Positions 1 through 12,821 are shown, counted from the first letter of the stretch. The stretch: 64,000 nt of DNA from Punica granatum (GCF_007655135.1 NC_045129.1:13366274-13430273); one strand, 5' to 3'. Numbers and translations: made by a program. Notes: generated by a model from the letters alone, not told the origin.

Positions 1-1048
1 ACAAGAGGACAACTCTGATTTGATTTGATTAATCCTAATGTCTGATGTCGTAACGTGTCGTCGCCCACTCCAAATCTTTACTTGGGACTCTGAGCCAAAG
101 AGATTCCCCCAAGCTTAAATTCTCTCATTATTTAACCTTGAAAAGTTTGACTTAATAATTAAAATGCGTCTAAACTTACATTCGATTTCGAATTTGAATC
201 CCCTTGAGATTATCGAAACACATTTGATGTAATTATTCGCTCTATACGCTGCCGGGTTCATAAAACTCGAAGATTAATCGGACGAATCCTAAACACCTTG
301 GGTTAATAAAAAAAAAAGTAGCGGATCATTCACAGTATACTCCAAAAAGTTAACTAAGTCTAACATGATAAGAAGTTATAGTGATACATTCTTTGTATTT
401 TCATTTTAAGTTTTTAATATTTTGTTATGTTCATCACAAATAATAAAAATATTACATATTTGAATTGAAAATGTCAAATGTATTACAACTCTTATCCTAC
501 TAGAATTTTCGAAAAAAAAGATAATTAAGCACATTAGAATGAATAAAACAGGATAGGATGTGTAAACATACAGCAACATGGGTGACCAGCCAGGTTATCC
601 AAACCTCAGTCAGGTCAGATGAACCAACAGTTCACTGGTGCATAATTGAACCACCAGGCCAGTCAAAATCTTGAATAATATCCTGTCACGTTGGCTAAAA
701 GGAGAATACCATAATTGTGGCAACTAAGTGCACAACTAATACCTATTTGCTTTCCAAGTAAAAAAAATAAAAAATAAAAATAATACCTATTTTTTCATTT
801 GTTATATAATCCAAATGTTATTTTTCTATGCCTCATGCTAAAGTAGGATTGCTAAAAAATTTATCATCCATGTTGATATATCAAACCCAAAGATCGGTAT
901 ATCTGCAATGATTCACTCTAAATTGATGCGGACTGATTTATGGAGAATTAATTTATATTTCGATTCCAAGGTGTAAAGATGGAGAAATGGATATTGGTTG
1001 ACACTAGCTAGAGATCTCATGTCAAATATGACCTCAAGGGCTGACACA
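1..1048. other. AT-rich intergenic DNA
   Basis: No coding region, RNA gene or clear transposon end was recognised here. The stretch is AT-rich with many short poly-A and poly-T runs and frequent stop codons in all frames. Confidence 0.6.
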
Positions 1049-1582
1049 GTGGCTGGTGTGCAGGTCCAGTTACTCGACTTTTTTTCATGATACTTAAATC
1101 TTACCCTGTAGGGATCAGTTATAAAATTTTGAAATCAGAACCTACCATATGTTGATACATGGAATTAAAACTCGTATTATACCATAGGTTCTGAGTATTT
1201 TATTAGAATCTATAAACTTTTTTTTCTTTAAACACAACAACTGAAATAAATAAAACTGAGAAGCAAGAGGGAGAAAAGCAGCAACGGTTAGGTTTAGATT
1301 TTACATTTCCTTTTCTTTCTAAATTTTAGTAACTCTATTCTCCAATATAAAAATACAAATTAAAAAGAAAATACAAGATAAAAATAATAATAGAAAAGAA
1401 ACAGGTTCCAAGTTATGGTTCCAGTCCGATTTTGGATATCCAAAATACGGGAACATGAACCAGTTCTCACCACTTTTTTATATTATTACTCAGACCTTCT
1501 TCTATTTTTTATTAGATCTACCCGGATCCTATAGTAGATTCCAATCCGGTTTTAGGTTTACTCGGTATCCTTGCACACCCTA
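1049..1582. mobile_element. hAT-like non-autonomous element remnant
   Basis: The left end reads GGTGTGCAGGTCCAGTTACTCG. The right end, read on the minus strand, begins TAGGGTGTGCAAGGATACC and continues with GAGTAAACC. The two ends therefore form imperfect terminal inverted repeats of about 25 bases with the shared core GGTGTGCA followed by a TACTCG/TACC-GAGT region. A TAGGG(G)TGTGCA terminus is familiar from plant hAT-type elements. The interior has no ORF of note. No clean 8-bp target duplication is visible, so the exact limits and the superfamily are tentative. Confidence 0.4.
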
Positions 1583-2425
1583 ATAGCTGACCCCAAGGCA
1601 TAGTAAATAAACATTAGGTCGCTCTACCAATCCACTTGGGATTAACTTAAACTTCAAGAACTGATTTTCTGGATTCACTTACCGGCCTTTGGTATATTTC
1701 TACTTAATTTGAAGCTTCGACGATTATCCAAACGCTTTAGATAATGTGCATGTAAATGCGTACGTGAGTTATTCTCATATTTGTGTACGGAGGGGAAGCA
1801 TCTGTGGGGTGTTATTGGAATTGTGGTCCCAAAGATTTGATGGGAGACGAAGCCGGGGGAGTGTGACACCTGCAAATAGGGGAGAGGGTTTTGTGGCCAA
1901 ACATAAAGTGGAAACTCATGGCTTGCTTGATTCTATCTACCATGTCTAACGTTAATATAATGCTCAAACTGTTTTTGTTTTTGTTTTATTTGTTTTTCTA
2001 TGTGCATCTTGCATAAATCTAGTGACTAATCGATGGGTTAGCCTACTAAAAGATACAACTTTCCTAATTATAAACTTTTTTAATTCACAAGACTTAAAAT
2101 TCAACACTTTATTTAAAGCGAACATACGCTTAAACACCTGAACTAATTCACTTTGGTTCACACTCTTCTTTTTTTACTTGTCTTTCGATCTTAATTATTA
2201 ATATCAATTTAATTAGGTTAATTAAATTTAATCAATCCCGAGTACGTACTATTAGTTCATTATTGGCTCAAATTAAATTAAATTAATGCCGAGTACGTAC
2301 TATTAGTTCATTATTGGCTCTTGAGCCGAAAGTTTCCTCGACTTTGTTTCCTCCCTTCTAGAGATGTCAGGTGGGCATCGAGACACCTTTTCATTTCCCA
2401 AAAAGAAGAAGAATAAATAACAATG
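1583..2425. other. Intergenic DNA with a short tandem duplication
   Basis: No gene was recognised. The only structure is a 32-bp direct repeat near the right end, listed separately. Confidence 0.5.
2238..2320. repeat. 32-bp direct repeat, period 51 bp
   Basis: The 32-bp string starting CCGAGTACGTACTATTAG and ending TTATTGGCTC occurs without mismatch at 2238-2269 and 2289-2320. The spacer between copies is a run of AAATT-type sequence. It looks like a local tandem duplication. Confidence 0.85.
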
Positions 2426-2720
2426 AGAGCATCTATAGTAGGTCCCAATTTGGGGTCCGCCCGCTTTTTGTCACGTGAGCACCGCCACGTCATACAAATT
2501 GGAATTATAGAGAAACTGGGATTCGACTCTCTAACGAAAGGGCCCAACTTCGGTCCCAACTTTGGTCAACATGACACGTGCCAACATCTCAATTTGAAAA
2601 AAAAAAAATGCCGTTAGAGGGATATTCGGTTTTTCCCTAATGGCTCCTACAGTCGAGACCGTTCCATTAACAGGGTCCCACCCGAAATGGATGAAAAAAA
2701 TGGACCGTTGGAAATACTCT
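2426..2720. mobile_element. Small TIR element (MITE-like), degenerate
   Basis: The left end reads AGAGCATCTATAGTAGGTCC. The minus-strand right end reads AGAGTATTTCCAACGGTCCA. These are imperfect inverted repeats of about 20 bases. The interior repeats the motif GGTCCCAA/GGCCCAA/CCAACTT-GGTC in both orientations, which suggests internal symmetry. An AGAGCATCTCCA-type end is common in small plant TIR elements. A target duplication is not obvious and there is no coding capacity. Confidence 0.4.
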
Positions 2721-2858
2721 AATACTGGTTTAATCTTGATAATTTTATGGCTTAAAATAATGGCATAAGTGTAATTGGAGAATTTTTAACGACATTTCAT
2801 AGTTTTATTTATCGTAATGGAAGTTTTTTTTTTCCTGTAAATTGTTTGGGCGAGGTAA

Positions 2859-2898
<40 letters not shown>

Positions 2899-3375
2899 GA
2901 AAAGGTTCACCATGTTAAAAAAAAAAAAAGGTAAACACATAGGGATGACCAGGAAGGCATGCTAACTGACTTCAAGAAAAAGCAAACAATTGTCATCGCA
3001 ATCTGATGAGATGTTCGCGCAAGCGTAGCCATTGACAGAACCAATTACTTACAGAGTGGTAACAACAACAATGAGCGGCATCACAGTTGATTTTCCGATA
3101 CCATTTTGCTGACTTGAGTGTGTGGCAGCATTGTTCTCGTCTGAACCAACTACTTTTTTTTTCCTCAGAAATCAATGAAAATCCATTTATAACAAAAATG
3201 AGTATCAAGAAAAATACCCAAGAAAATAGATTATGAAAATAGAAAATACAATAGATCCACCTAAATTATTACAAATGAAAAATACATGTGACTAAAGCAC
3301 ATTGAGTAGACACATCGATACAGTTGTAGAAATCCTTCTAGTTGTTGTACTTTTCAATCTTTCGAGACTTCTCAA
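2721..3375. other. Intergenic DNA with a TA microsatellite
   Basis: A perfect TA/AT dinucleotide run covers about 2860-2894. The rest is AT-rich with no recognisable gene. The right edge runs into the truncated Copia LTR with no obvious target duplication. Confidence 0.6.
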
Positions 3376-3919
3376 TTAAATAATTAATGAGATTAAATTT
3401 ACCGATTTATTAGACTTAATGGACTCGATTCGGTGCACGAATCGCTAATGAATTGGAAGCCACGTGTCACATACATGCCTTGCCACTCAAGGTCTAATGC
3501 ATGGAGACAAGTGGCTATCCACATGGCCATTTGGGATGATAATTGCAATTATCCCACACTGGCCATGGGATCAAAATGGTGGCCTTCCATATTGTATAAA
3601 TAAGCTCAATTGTTAAGCATTATGTACTGCATGTATATATGCATATATAAGTCCATTAGTCTAATCAATTTCGTGTATTGCATCGGTGTTTCCTTCGAGC
3701 ATTGGCCGCTAGCACCGCCGATCTCAAAACCCTGTCGAGGAAGTCGGTGTGAATACCGGTAGAGGCGTCACGCGTTGGGCTCTCGATTGACGAATCGATA
3801 TTATCCAGGTACACTTTATCTACTCCTATTCTTCTAGTAGGTCTTGGGATTAGTTCACGGACAGGAAAATTTTGAATTCATCCTCCTTTTATGCTTCCGT
3901 TGGCCTCGTGAAACTAGCA
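3376..3919 (+). repeat. 5' LTR of the Copia element, truncated
   Basis: This matches the last ~600 bp of the 3' LTR, with shared blocks such as GAATTGGAAGCCACGTGTCA, and ends in the same CTAGCA. The homology starts abruptly near 3376, in AATTAATGAGATTAAATTTA. The first ~1025 bp of the LTR, including its TG terminus and probably part of its promoter, are absent. A TATAAATAAGC box lies at about 3595. Confidence 0.88.
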
Positions 3920-3921
3920 AT

Positions 3922-3933
3922 TGGTATCAGAGC
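3922..3933 (+). other. Primer binding site (initiator Met tRNA type)
   Basis: TGGTATCAGAGC lies two bases after the LTR end. This is the usual primer binding site of plant Copia elements, complementary to the 3' end of initiator methionyl tRNA. Confidence 0.92.
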
Positions 3934-4633
3934 CTAGCTAGTTAGAATTTGAGTAGATAGAAGCATAAAATAGGATTTTATGCTTGTTGCACGTATGCTT
4001 GATGCATGACTGTTAGACCTGGACTAAGCTATAGTTGTGTTAGTATAATTGTTATACATACATGGCTATTTTGGTATGTTGGTATAATGATTATACGTAG
4101 GAACTATTATGTAATGGTTACATAATAGTAAATGGTGAGATCAATTTAAATGTTGATAAAAATCCCTCAACAATATTAAGTCCACAGCCTTCCACCGTGA
4201 AACTCTCGTCAAGACCAAGCTCGATGAGTGTGTAGACCTTACCCTCGCAGGATGCCCTCATCTATCTTGGTAAGACGTGGTGTTTACCGATGGGTCGGAC
4301 TTAATTGAGCAAGCCTAATAGGATTAGGAGTTCAGAGGCAAGGAGTTGGGCATCGATCTACAAGGTAGATTGAAATAGAGAGTTATTCGCCCCACTAACC
4401 AAGAGTTGCATATGATGCAATTAGGAAAGAAGGTTCCATACCTAAATAGCCAGTTCTTGGAGAATCAACCCTTGCTGACTCAGAATTTAGTGAAATATGG
4501 ATCTTGGACCACTATGAGAATGAGATTCTCCGAATCAATGCTGAGGTCATTGATTTGATAAAAATAGTGAGCAATATTTAATAAAGTCCTCATTAAATAT
4601 TATTATGTCGTAATACTTATTCTGTGTATTTTT

Positions 4634-5460
4634 GTGGTAGTTTCCATGGCAGTGAACACATCTAGTGCTTTCTGTTTGCGATCAGTCCTTGACAGGAAAA
4701 AACTGTCAGGGAATAATTTCCTAAGTTGGTATCGGAACTTGAGAATTGTTCTCACTCAGGAGAGAAAACTATATGTCTTGGAGCAATCTCTTCGTGCGCC
4801 ACCACCTGATGATGCCCCCAAGCAGAGAAAGATGCTTATAGTAAGCATTAATATGATGCCGTGAATGTCGGATGTCTCATATTAGCCACCATGGATTCGG
4901 AGCTTTAGAGACAGCACGAGAACATGGGGGCGTAAGATATGATCGTACATGTTAGGCAGCTCTATTAAGAGCAGGCCCGACATGAGAGATTCAAGATTTC
5001 CAATGCACTTTTTCAGGCAAAGTTGATTGAGGGTAGCCCGGTAGGTCCTCATGTACTCAATATGATTGGGTACATGGAGACTCTAAGACTGTTGGGATTT
5101 CCTCTAGGTCAAGAGTTGGCTACAAATTTAATTTTGCAATCGCTGCCCAGCAATTATAGTCAGTTCGTCATGAACTATAATATGAATGACTATAATAAAC
5201 TATTGCCTGAACTGCTTAGCATGTTGAGAACAGCTGAGCAGGAAATTAGTAAGGGAACGCTTGTCGAGATGGTCCAAGGGACCAAGAATAGGGGCAAAGG
5301 CAAGAAGCAAGGCAAGAAGGCTAAAGGGGCATTCAAGTGTGACTTGGTTGCGTTGAAGCCTAAAGCCAAGGTGGCGAATGATGATTACTGCTTTCATTAT
5401 TGCAATAGTGGCCACTGGAAACGGAATTGCAAGGTATACCTGGAGGAGTTGAAGAAGAAG
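4634..5460 (+). pseudogene. Copia gag region (disrupted)
   Basis: The first segment (4634-4861) contains the gag start motif KLSGNNFLSWYRNLRIVL, typical of Copia capsid N-termini, and ends at a stop. The second segment begins near 5023 and carries the capsid motif LLGFPLGQELATNLILQSLP. A retroviral-type zinc knuckle follows at about 5389-5431. The usual spacing is Cx2Cx4Hx4C. Here the second cysteine position is tyrosine (codon TAT), which leaves CFHYCNSGHWKRNC with wrong spacing, so the knuckle is probably dead. In an active element this protein would form the virus-like particle that packages the RNA. Confidence 0.85.
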
Positions 5461-6620
5461 AAGAAGGGAAGTGAGACTTCCACTTCAGGTATCCATGTTG
5501 TAGAGATCAATGTATATACTGCTTCTACATCTTGGGTATTAGATACCGAGTGTAGTGCTCACATTTGTGGAAATGTTCAGGATCTAAGAAACAGTAGATC
5601 GTTGGCAAAGGGCGAGGTGGACCTTCGAGCTGGAAATAGAGCAAGGGTTGTTGCATTAACTGTAGGGACTTATCACCTGTATTTGCCTACTGGGCTTGTA
5701 CTGGATCTTGACGACTGTTATTACGTGCCTGTTATTAGTAGAAATATAATATATATTTCTTGTTTGGACAGGAAGGGATTTTGTTTCACTATCAAGAACA
5801 AGTGTTGCTCTATATACATAAATGATGTATTTTATGGCAGTGCACATTTAAGTAATGGTCTGTATGTTCTTGATCTAGACACACATGTTTATAACGTGGA
5901 AACCAAACGGTTCCAGTCTAATGACTTGAACTCGACTTACCTTTGGCATTGTCGTTTAGGCCATAGTAGCGAGAGTCGCATCTCCAGACTCCATAAGGAT
6001 GGATTACTGGACTCGCTTAATTTCGAATCGATCGAGACATGTGAACTTTGCTTAATAGGGAAAATGACTAAGGCTCCCTTTACAGGAAAGGGTGAGCGAG
6101 CTAATGATTTTCTGGCTCTCATACATACCGATGTGTGTGGACTAGTGAACAAGCTTGCTAGAGGTGAGTATCTCTACTTTATTACATTTACAGATGATTT
6201 TAGTAGATTTGGATATGTGTATTTGATGAAACATAAATCCGAATCCTTTGAAAAATTAAAGGAATTTAAGAATGAAGTGGAGAATCAATTGGGTAAGAGT
6301 ATTAAAGTTCTTCGATCAGATCGTGGAGGTGAATACTTAAGCTATGAGTTTGCTAACTATCTTAGACAGTTGGGATTCTATCCCAACTGACTTCACCCGG
6401 AACACCACAGTGGAATGGTGTAGCTGAGAGGAGGAATCGAACTTTATTAGATATGGTTCGATTTTAGATGAGTCATGCGGACTTACCTGACTCCTTTTAG
6501 GGATATGCTCTACAAACGGGCGTTTTCATATTAAACAATACTCCGTCGAAATTAGTTGAAAAGACACCATATGAGATATGGTATGGGAAGCATCCCAATA
6601 TGTCATTTCTAAAGATATGG
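5461..6620 (+). pseudogene. Copia protease and integrase region (frameshifted)
   Basis: The aspartic protease site reads WVLDTECSAHIC near 5533. The usual DTG triad is DTE here, so the protease is inactive. The pre-integrase zinc region follows (LWHCRLGH near 5940, CELCLIGK near 6041). The integrase core has its first two acidic residues, in HTDVCG and in LRSDRGGEY. The third, in NGVAERRNRT near 6417, is in another frame after a one-base loss around 6370-6376. Further stops interrupt the integrase C-terminus near 6468 and 6498. In an active element these domains mature the polyprotein and insert the cDNA. Confidence 0.88.
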
Positions 6621-8540
6621 GGTTGCGAAACTTATGTGAATAGATTGTCTTCGAATAAGCTTGGCCCTAAGTCGGACAAATGTTACTTTGTGGGGTATCT
6701 TAAGGAAACTCCAGGATACTATTTCTATAATCCCATCGAGGGCAAAGTATTTGTCGCTCGAACTGTGGTATTCCTTGAGAAAGAGTCTATCTTCAAAAGA
6801 ACTAGTAGGAGGAAATTAGAATTAGGGGAAGTTCTACCACAAAATAATATTGACCAATCAATGGGTGAGGTTGCAGAACAAGTATCACAAGGTATTATGA
6901 TACAATCTTCTGCACAGGTGACACATGAGCCTCGTAGGTCTGGTAGGATACGTCATGAGCCCGAGAGATATAGATTTCTCGTGACTCAAGATAATGATGT
7001 ATTGCTTGTAGATAATGATGAGCCTACAACCTATGCGGAAGCCGTGACAGGCCCAGACTTCGAGAAACGGCTGGAGGCCATGAGATCTGAGATGGAGTCC
7101 ATGTACACCAACCAAGTATGGATTTTGGTTGATCCACCTGAAGGGGTAAAGCCCATTGGGTGTAAGTGGGTCTTCAAGAAGAAGACTGACATGAACGGTA
7201 ATGTGATTACCTTTAAGGGTCGACTAATGGCAAAAGATTTCAGACAAGTTCATGGTATTAACTATGACGAAACCTTTTCCCGGTGGCTATACTTAAATCT
7301 ATCAGGATCTTACTTACAATTGAAGCTTACTAGGATTATGAAATCTGGCAGATGGACGTCAAAACTGTTTTCATGAATGGAAAGTTCCTCGAGGATGTGT
7401 ACATGACACAACCTGAAGGTTTTGTCGATCCACAATGTACCGGAAGGGTTTGTAAGCTGCAACGGTCTATTTATGGACTGAAGCAAACTTTTAGGAGCTG
7501 GAATCTTCGTTTTGATGATGTAGTCAAAGAGTTTGGCTTCATTAAGAATGAAGATGAACCCTGTGTTTACAAGAAAGTAAGTGGGAGCATAGTGATCTTC
7601 CTAGTGTTGTATGTAGACGACATACTTATGATCGGGAATGACATTCCTTCACTACAGTCTGTGAAGACTTAGTTGGGAATGTGTTTATCCATGAAGGACT
7701 TAGGCGAAGCCACCTATGTGTTAGGTATCAAGATCTACAGAGATAGATCCAAGGGATTGCTTGGCCTAAGTTAGAGTGCATACATAGATAAAGTGCTTCG
7801 ACGCTTTAGCATGTAGGATTCTAAGAAATGGGTCGCTACCTATGTTACATGGCATAAGCCTTTTGAAGGCTCAGAGTTCTTCTACTCATGAGGAGAGGGA
7901 TCGCATGAATAGGATTTCATATGCATCAACTATTGGATCCATCATGTATGCTATGTTATGCACTTGATCTAATGTCTCGTATGCTTTGAGCATGACGAGT
8001 CGGTACCAATCAAATCTAGGTGAGAGGCACTGGATCGCAGTAAAAAACATCCTTAAGTACTTACGAATGACTAAGGAGATGTTCTTGGTATATGTAGGTG
8101 AAGAAGAGCTCGTTGTAAGAGGTTACATTGATGCTATCTTCCAGTCCGATAAGGACGATAGTTGATCACAATCAGGGTATGTGTTCTGCCTGAATGGAGG
8201 TGCCGTGAGTTGGAAGAGTTCCAAGCAGGAGACAGTAGCCGACTCTACCACAGAGGCCGAGTATATCGCTGCCTCTAACGCTGAAAAAGAGGCCATTTGG
8301 ATCAAGAAGTTCGTAACAGAATTTGTTGTGGTTCCTAGCATCGCAGACCCAGTAGATCTCTATTGTGATAACAATAGAGCCATTGCGCAGGTTAAGGAAT
8401 CTGGGTCTCACCAACGATCCAAACATATACTCAGGCACTTCCATCTCATTCGCGAGATTGTCGACAGAGGAGACGTGAAGATATGCAGAATATCAACAGA
8501 TGAAAATCTCGCAGATCCACTTACAAAACCTCTTGTATAG
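6621..8540 (+). pseudogene. Copia reverse transcriptase and RNase H (disrupted)
   Basis: The RT begins with the conserved GCKWVFKKKTDMNG segment near 7160. It shifts frame around 7280-7350, keeps the catalytic YVDDILMIGND motif at about 7608-7640, and then meets a TAG after VKT at 7671. Several in-frame stops follow at about 7770, 7817 and 8163. RNase H resumes at 8181-8540 with motifs VSWKSSKQETVADSTTEAEY, LYCDNNRAI and HILRHFHLIRE, and ends in ADPLTKPL. Many of the stops look like CAG, TGG or CGA codons changed by single transitions, as expected for an old methylated copy. Confidence 0.88.
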
Positions 8541-8614
8541 CACAAGCACGAGGCTCACACTAGATCCTTAGGCATTAGGGAGATGCCATATTGGCTCTAG
8601 TGCAAGTGAGAGAT

Positions 8615-10239
8615 TGTTGGGAATTGATTTATGCCCTAAAGGTAATCTGTCATCAATTCTGTAATATGACATATATTTTATTATAATACGAGGTATTTCT
8701 GTTATTGTGTGGGTTGCAATAAATATTAATTTTACACAATAACGTCCTTGAAATAGTAGGTTCAATGGGCATCAAGTGTGACTTAATTATGAGATCTTAT
8801 AATTACTGAACACTATTCTTGAATGTCCATAGTCAAAGAATTATCGTTAATTAAGGCGACGATAATGCGATTAGACTAGTGTGGGTGTTGATTGATAACC
8901 AAGTCTCATAAGGTATGGATGTGGAGACATCGAGTCACACCGCAAGTATATATTAGGAGTAATGTATACTGGACTGACTTGCCACGAGATTGCTACATGG
9001 GTCATTACGTGACTGTCATTAGCAGATCTCATTATGACTATGGTGCAGTGGTCCTTTGACTTGAGGTCATCATAGTTTCCTACATGTAATGTTGTATGCT
9101 TTGATATTGTCAAACGCCATCGTAACATGCTGGTTATAAATACAGCTTTTGGGTGTACCACAAAGCATGGAAAGGAATGTGAGTGACCAAGATAGGATTT
9201 GTCCCTCCTACGTAATTGGAGTGATATCTCACGGCCACTTGGTAGGCAGAGTCTATAAGTGTATGCATACCCAAATAAGTCGATATAGGGATATCGAGCT
9301 CATTTGGTCTGATAGACTTACCCGGTAAACCAAAAAAGAGATATTGAGCCATACAAGGATGACAGCGACTATGCCTTGGGCTCAATAGATATAGAGGACA
9401 AAGGGATTATACTGCACGGTAACGTTGGTCACAGGCTCATCGAGAAATTAATTTTATGATTACTCGAGTAGCAGTGATGCATTGTTAGATGCCGCTCATT
9501 GTTTGTAATATTAAAATAGGGATTTTGATATTACTATCAACGTAATCGGAAACCTACAGGGTCACACACTACGACTAAATCGACGTGATAATTTTGAAAC
9601 ATTGAAACTGTCTAATGGAGATTAGACGAGTTAAGGTGCAACCGATTAATCGAATATTTAATGAGATTAAATTTACCGATTAATTAGACCCAATTTATTA
9701 GTCTTAATGGACTCAATTTGATGCACAAATCGCTAATGAATTGGAAGCCACGTGTCACATACATGCCTTGCCACTCAAGGTCTAATGCATGGAGACAAGT
9801 GGCTATCCGCATGGCCATTTGGGATGATAATTGCAATTATCCCACACCGGCCATGGGATCAAAATGGTGGCCTTCCATTTTCTATAAATAAGCTCAATTG
9901 TTGAGCTTTCTGTACGGCATGTATATATGCATATATATATATATATATATGTGCATGTATGTGTATATAAGTCCATTAGTTTAATCAATTTCGTGTGTTG
10001 CACCAGTGTTTCCTTCGAGCATTGGCCGCTAGCACCGCCGATCTCGAAACCCTATCGAGGAAGTCGGTGTGGATACCGGTAGAGGCTCACGTGTGGGGCG
10101 TTTGGTCGACGAATCGATATTAACCAGGTATACTTTATCTACTTCTATTCTTCTAGTAGGTCTTGGGATATTTTTCATGGACAGGAAAATTTTGAATTTA
10201 TCCTCCTTTTACGCTTCTGTTGGCCCCATGAAACTAGCA
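8615..10239 (+). repeat. 3' LTR of the Copia element, full length
   Basis: The LTR starts TGTTGGGAATTG directly after the purine-rich tract GCAAGTGAGAGAT (8602-8614) and ends CTAGCA at 10239, about 1625 bp in all. It holds a TATAAATAAGC box near 9883 and an expanded TA run around 9931-9949 that is much shorter in the 5' LTR. The last ~600 bp align with 3376-3919. Confidence 0.9.
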
Positions 10240-12821
10240 GTTCCCGCTTGAAGCACGGGCTAAGAGGGCGTCACTTGGGGTTGGTTTTTGTCCTACTTCA
10301 ATTCCTCGAGGGGCTACTCCCAAGTCGCGACAGCTTCTGAAGATGGCTGGCAAAGATGATTCCACCACCAAGACAGCGATTGTGACATCAAGACGATAAT
10401 GCCTTGTCCACCAGATCAAAAATCGCTAGTCCGAGGATGGAAATGGGAAGAGGAGAGGCAAAGAGAGAGGGAGCCACCAGCAACAAACACAACCAGGAGA
10501 GGGAGGATGGTCATGGGTTTCTGATCCCAACGACAGTAGTGCCGAATGCGCCCGGTCAAAGCCGGAAACCTGGTGAAGCAGCTGGACTTATGGTTTCCTA
10601 GTTCTTGGCGTAGATAGGAATGAAGTCTATCAATTGCTATTGTGAAATAAAATTAAAATAAATTAAAAATTAAAATAAAAAACCCTATTTGTCTCCCTTA
10701 TCGTCTACCCTCTCTCTCTTTTCCTCTCCTCTGCCAAACTTGCTCTGCCACTAGCCAAGCCATCATTAGAGCTCCGGTCGGCTCACTCATCACAGCCGAC
10801 CCTTTCCTATGCTTAGCACCTCTCTCTCTTCTTCTCCCTCTTCTATTGGCTATTGTATCGTGGGATCTCTCTTTGAGATATGGATTAAGTTAGGGGCGCC
10901 CCCGTCGGCGACCCCCAATCAAGCTAGCCGGCGGGAGCCGCCTCTCCCCACTTAACTAAGATTCAAGGGGTGCAGCCCAAAATTAAAAAGAAAAAAAATG
11001 GGAGCTTCAACGCATCAATGGAGTATTGATCTGAGCAATTCATCATCATCATCATCTTTTTCTTCATCTTCGTGTTGTATTAAGTGTTTCGACCAATTCA
11101 TATTAATGAAAGCTCAGCAGCATTAATCTGCCAATTTTTCTTCCCTCCCTCTCCCCTTTGATCTGCCCAGCTCATTGCAGCAGTTGTAGAAGCTCAGCGG
11201 TAGACCTCACCTCCCATGTCTTATTCCCAAACCAAAGATCTGATGTAACAACAAAACGAAGAGGATCTAAAGATTAAATTCTCTCAATAACCCTTTTTCA
11301 TGAACAATAATATGAATAAAAACTTCACAAGGGAGATCGAGAAGGAGATTGAGAGAGATGAGAGGGAGAGAGAAGAAACACAAAACACGACTGAACAGAG
11401 GACTCGTCTGATGTAACAACTGAACCTCGTTCAAAAGCGTTTCATCAACTACGTATTATGTTATATATTAATGGGTCCCAAACACTTAACGACCGTTAGA
11501 TGTTGTCATGCCAGTGACATGCCTCAAAGTTGCGGGACCCAATTGATGTCAATCAAAGGCCTATCTAATGATTCATAAAAAAAAAAGGGCCTATCTAATG
11601 TAACCTAGTACCATGTCGACATACCACTTACTATCAAGGATTTAATTGATGTAATTTCTCAGGTAAGGGACCAAACTAATGTTGCACAAACCAATGTGAT
11701 GCAAATATACAAATTTGGGGACCAATTTGATGGAACGTATTTCTCAAAGACCCAACTGACGTAGCACATGTAAATCAGGGATCAAATTGCCTATTTACTC
11801 TTTTAAATATGGACAGTTATTTGCAAATAAGCCATGAAAGTTTGAGTAAATTTCCACCTGGCAAATTTCCATAAATGGCTTGAAATTAAATAAATTGGGA
11901 ATAAGGTTTGGTGGGTTTGGCGCTTCCCATGTGATTTAGTAAAGCATCTGTCCTTTACCATTAGATTCTCAGCCAATAAATACTCTTCTAAATTCCAAAC
12001 AAAATCTTCAAAAGTTGCTTTGATTGGGGTTCATAAAATTCTTTTGCATGATATATATCTAATGGCATCTTTGAATTGCTTGACAATTATGCTTCATTCT
12101 GGTAGGCAAGGGAGATTTATTTGCTTATACTACCATTTCATGGAAGACTATGGCTTCAAAGATCATATATAGAAAGGTTCCATCGATTCTTCCATACTCT
12201 GGATGAACAAAAGTAAGATGAATCGGTAGATTTTTGGAGGCCATGAATAATGTAACCATGTTAAATAGCAAGTGACCTTATTATTTTGGCAAAGTATATT
12301 ACTATTATGTATGAAATTATTGCACACATAATCGATTACTTCGTTGTATAGTAAGTCGATGGTTAGTTTACCTATTATTTCCAATAGAGTAATTTACTAT
12401 CATTCCCAGACAAGTAAACCCTGGCCGTTGATAGTTGCCCGACAGGCCCTTATAGATCACATCATCTTTCTAGCGAGGTCTTTGTAAAAGTTTAAGACTT
12501 CAGGAAGCCCTCTCGAAGATAAATCCATAAATGTTCGGAGAGAGTGTTAGGAAGTTTATAGTAAGATCATCAATATCCCTACAATTGAAGTCCATTATAT
12601 GAAAAAGAAAATTCCTAACTGGAGTATATGGAATCGGTCGATCTCTTCGAAACATTCTATTGTCTAGCATTGATATTCCTGAGGACCGGTCCAAATCAAA
12701 TACGATATGTGCATTAAGCCGGATTTTACCAGGCAATGAGGGGATGATCGAGTGGATATATGGGCACTTCGCTCTGTTAATTTCGACAATTAAAAGTGAG
12801 AGGAGGAGAAAAGATTAAAAG
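10240..12821. other. Non-coding region between the Copia element and the HLS1-like gene
   Basis: No gene was recognised. About 10240-10620 is relatively GC-rich and carries short open frames without recognisable motifs. 10690-11400 is CT- and GA-rich with simple runs such as (CAT)n near 11042. 11404-11810 is a motif repeat region listed separately. 11810-12821 is AT-rich and includes the downstream flank of the HLS1-like gene. A minus-strand open frame at 12500-12736 has no recognisable domain. Confidence 0.5.
11404..11810. repeat. Degenerate short-motif repeat (GGGACCAATTTGATG type)
   Basis: A motif of the form GGGACCAAATTGATGTAAC recurs about six times with 30-100 bp spacing. Examples are near 11535 (GGGACCCAATTGATGTCAA), 11667 (GGGACCAAACTAATGTTGC), 11716 (GGGACCAATTTGATGGAAC), 11748 (GACCCAACTGACGTAGC) and 11779 (GGGATCAAATTGCC). 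Similar repeats belong to small non-autonomous plant elements, but no clean terminal inverted repeats or target duplication could be fixed. Confidence 0.5.

Larger units (their letters stand above)
3376..10239 (+). mobile_element. Ty1/Copia LTR retrotransposon, decayed
   Basis: A plus-strand element with LTRs, an initiator-Met-tRNA type primer binding site, and gag, protease, integrase, RT and RNase H in Copia order. The 3' LTR is about 1625 bp, but the 5' LTR keeps only its last ~544 bp, so the element lost its left end. The coding region is split by several stops and frameshifts and cannot give a functional polyprotein. The LTR copies differ by many substitutions, a 15-bp indel and a different TA-repeat length, so the insertion is old. 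No target duplication can be tested because the left end is missing. Confidence 0.93.

Noticed and set aside
12500..12736. 78-codon minus-strand frame downstream of the HLS1-like gene
   Set aside because: No recognisable domain; probably 3' flanking sequence.
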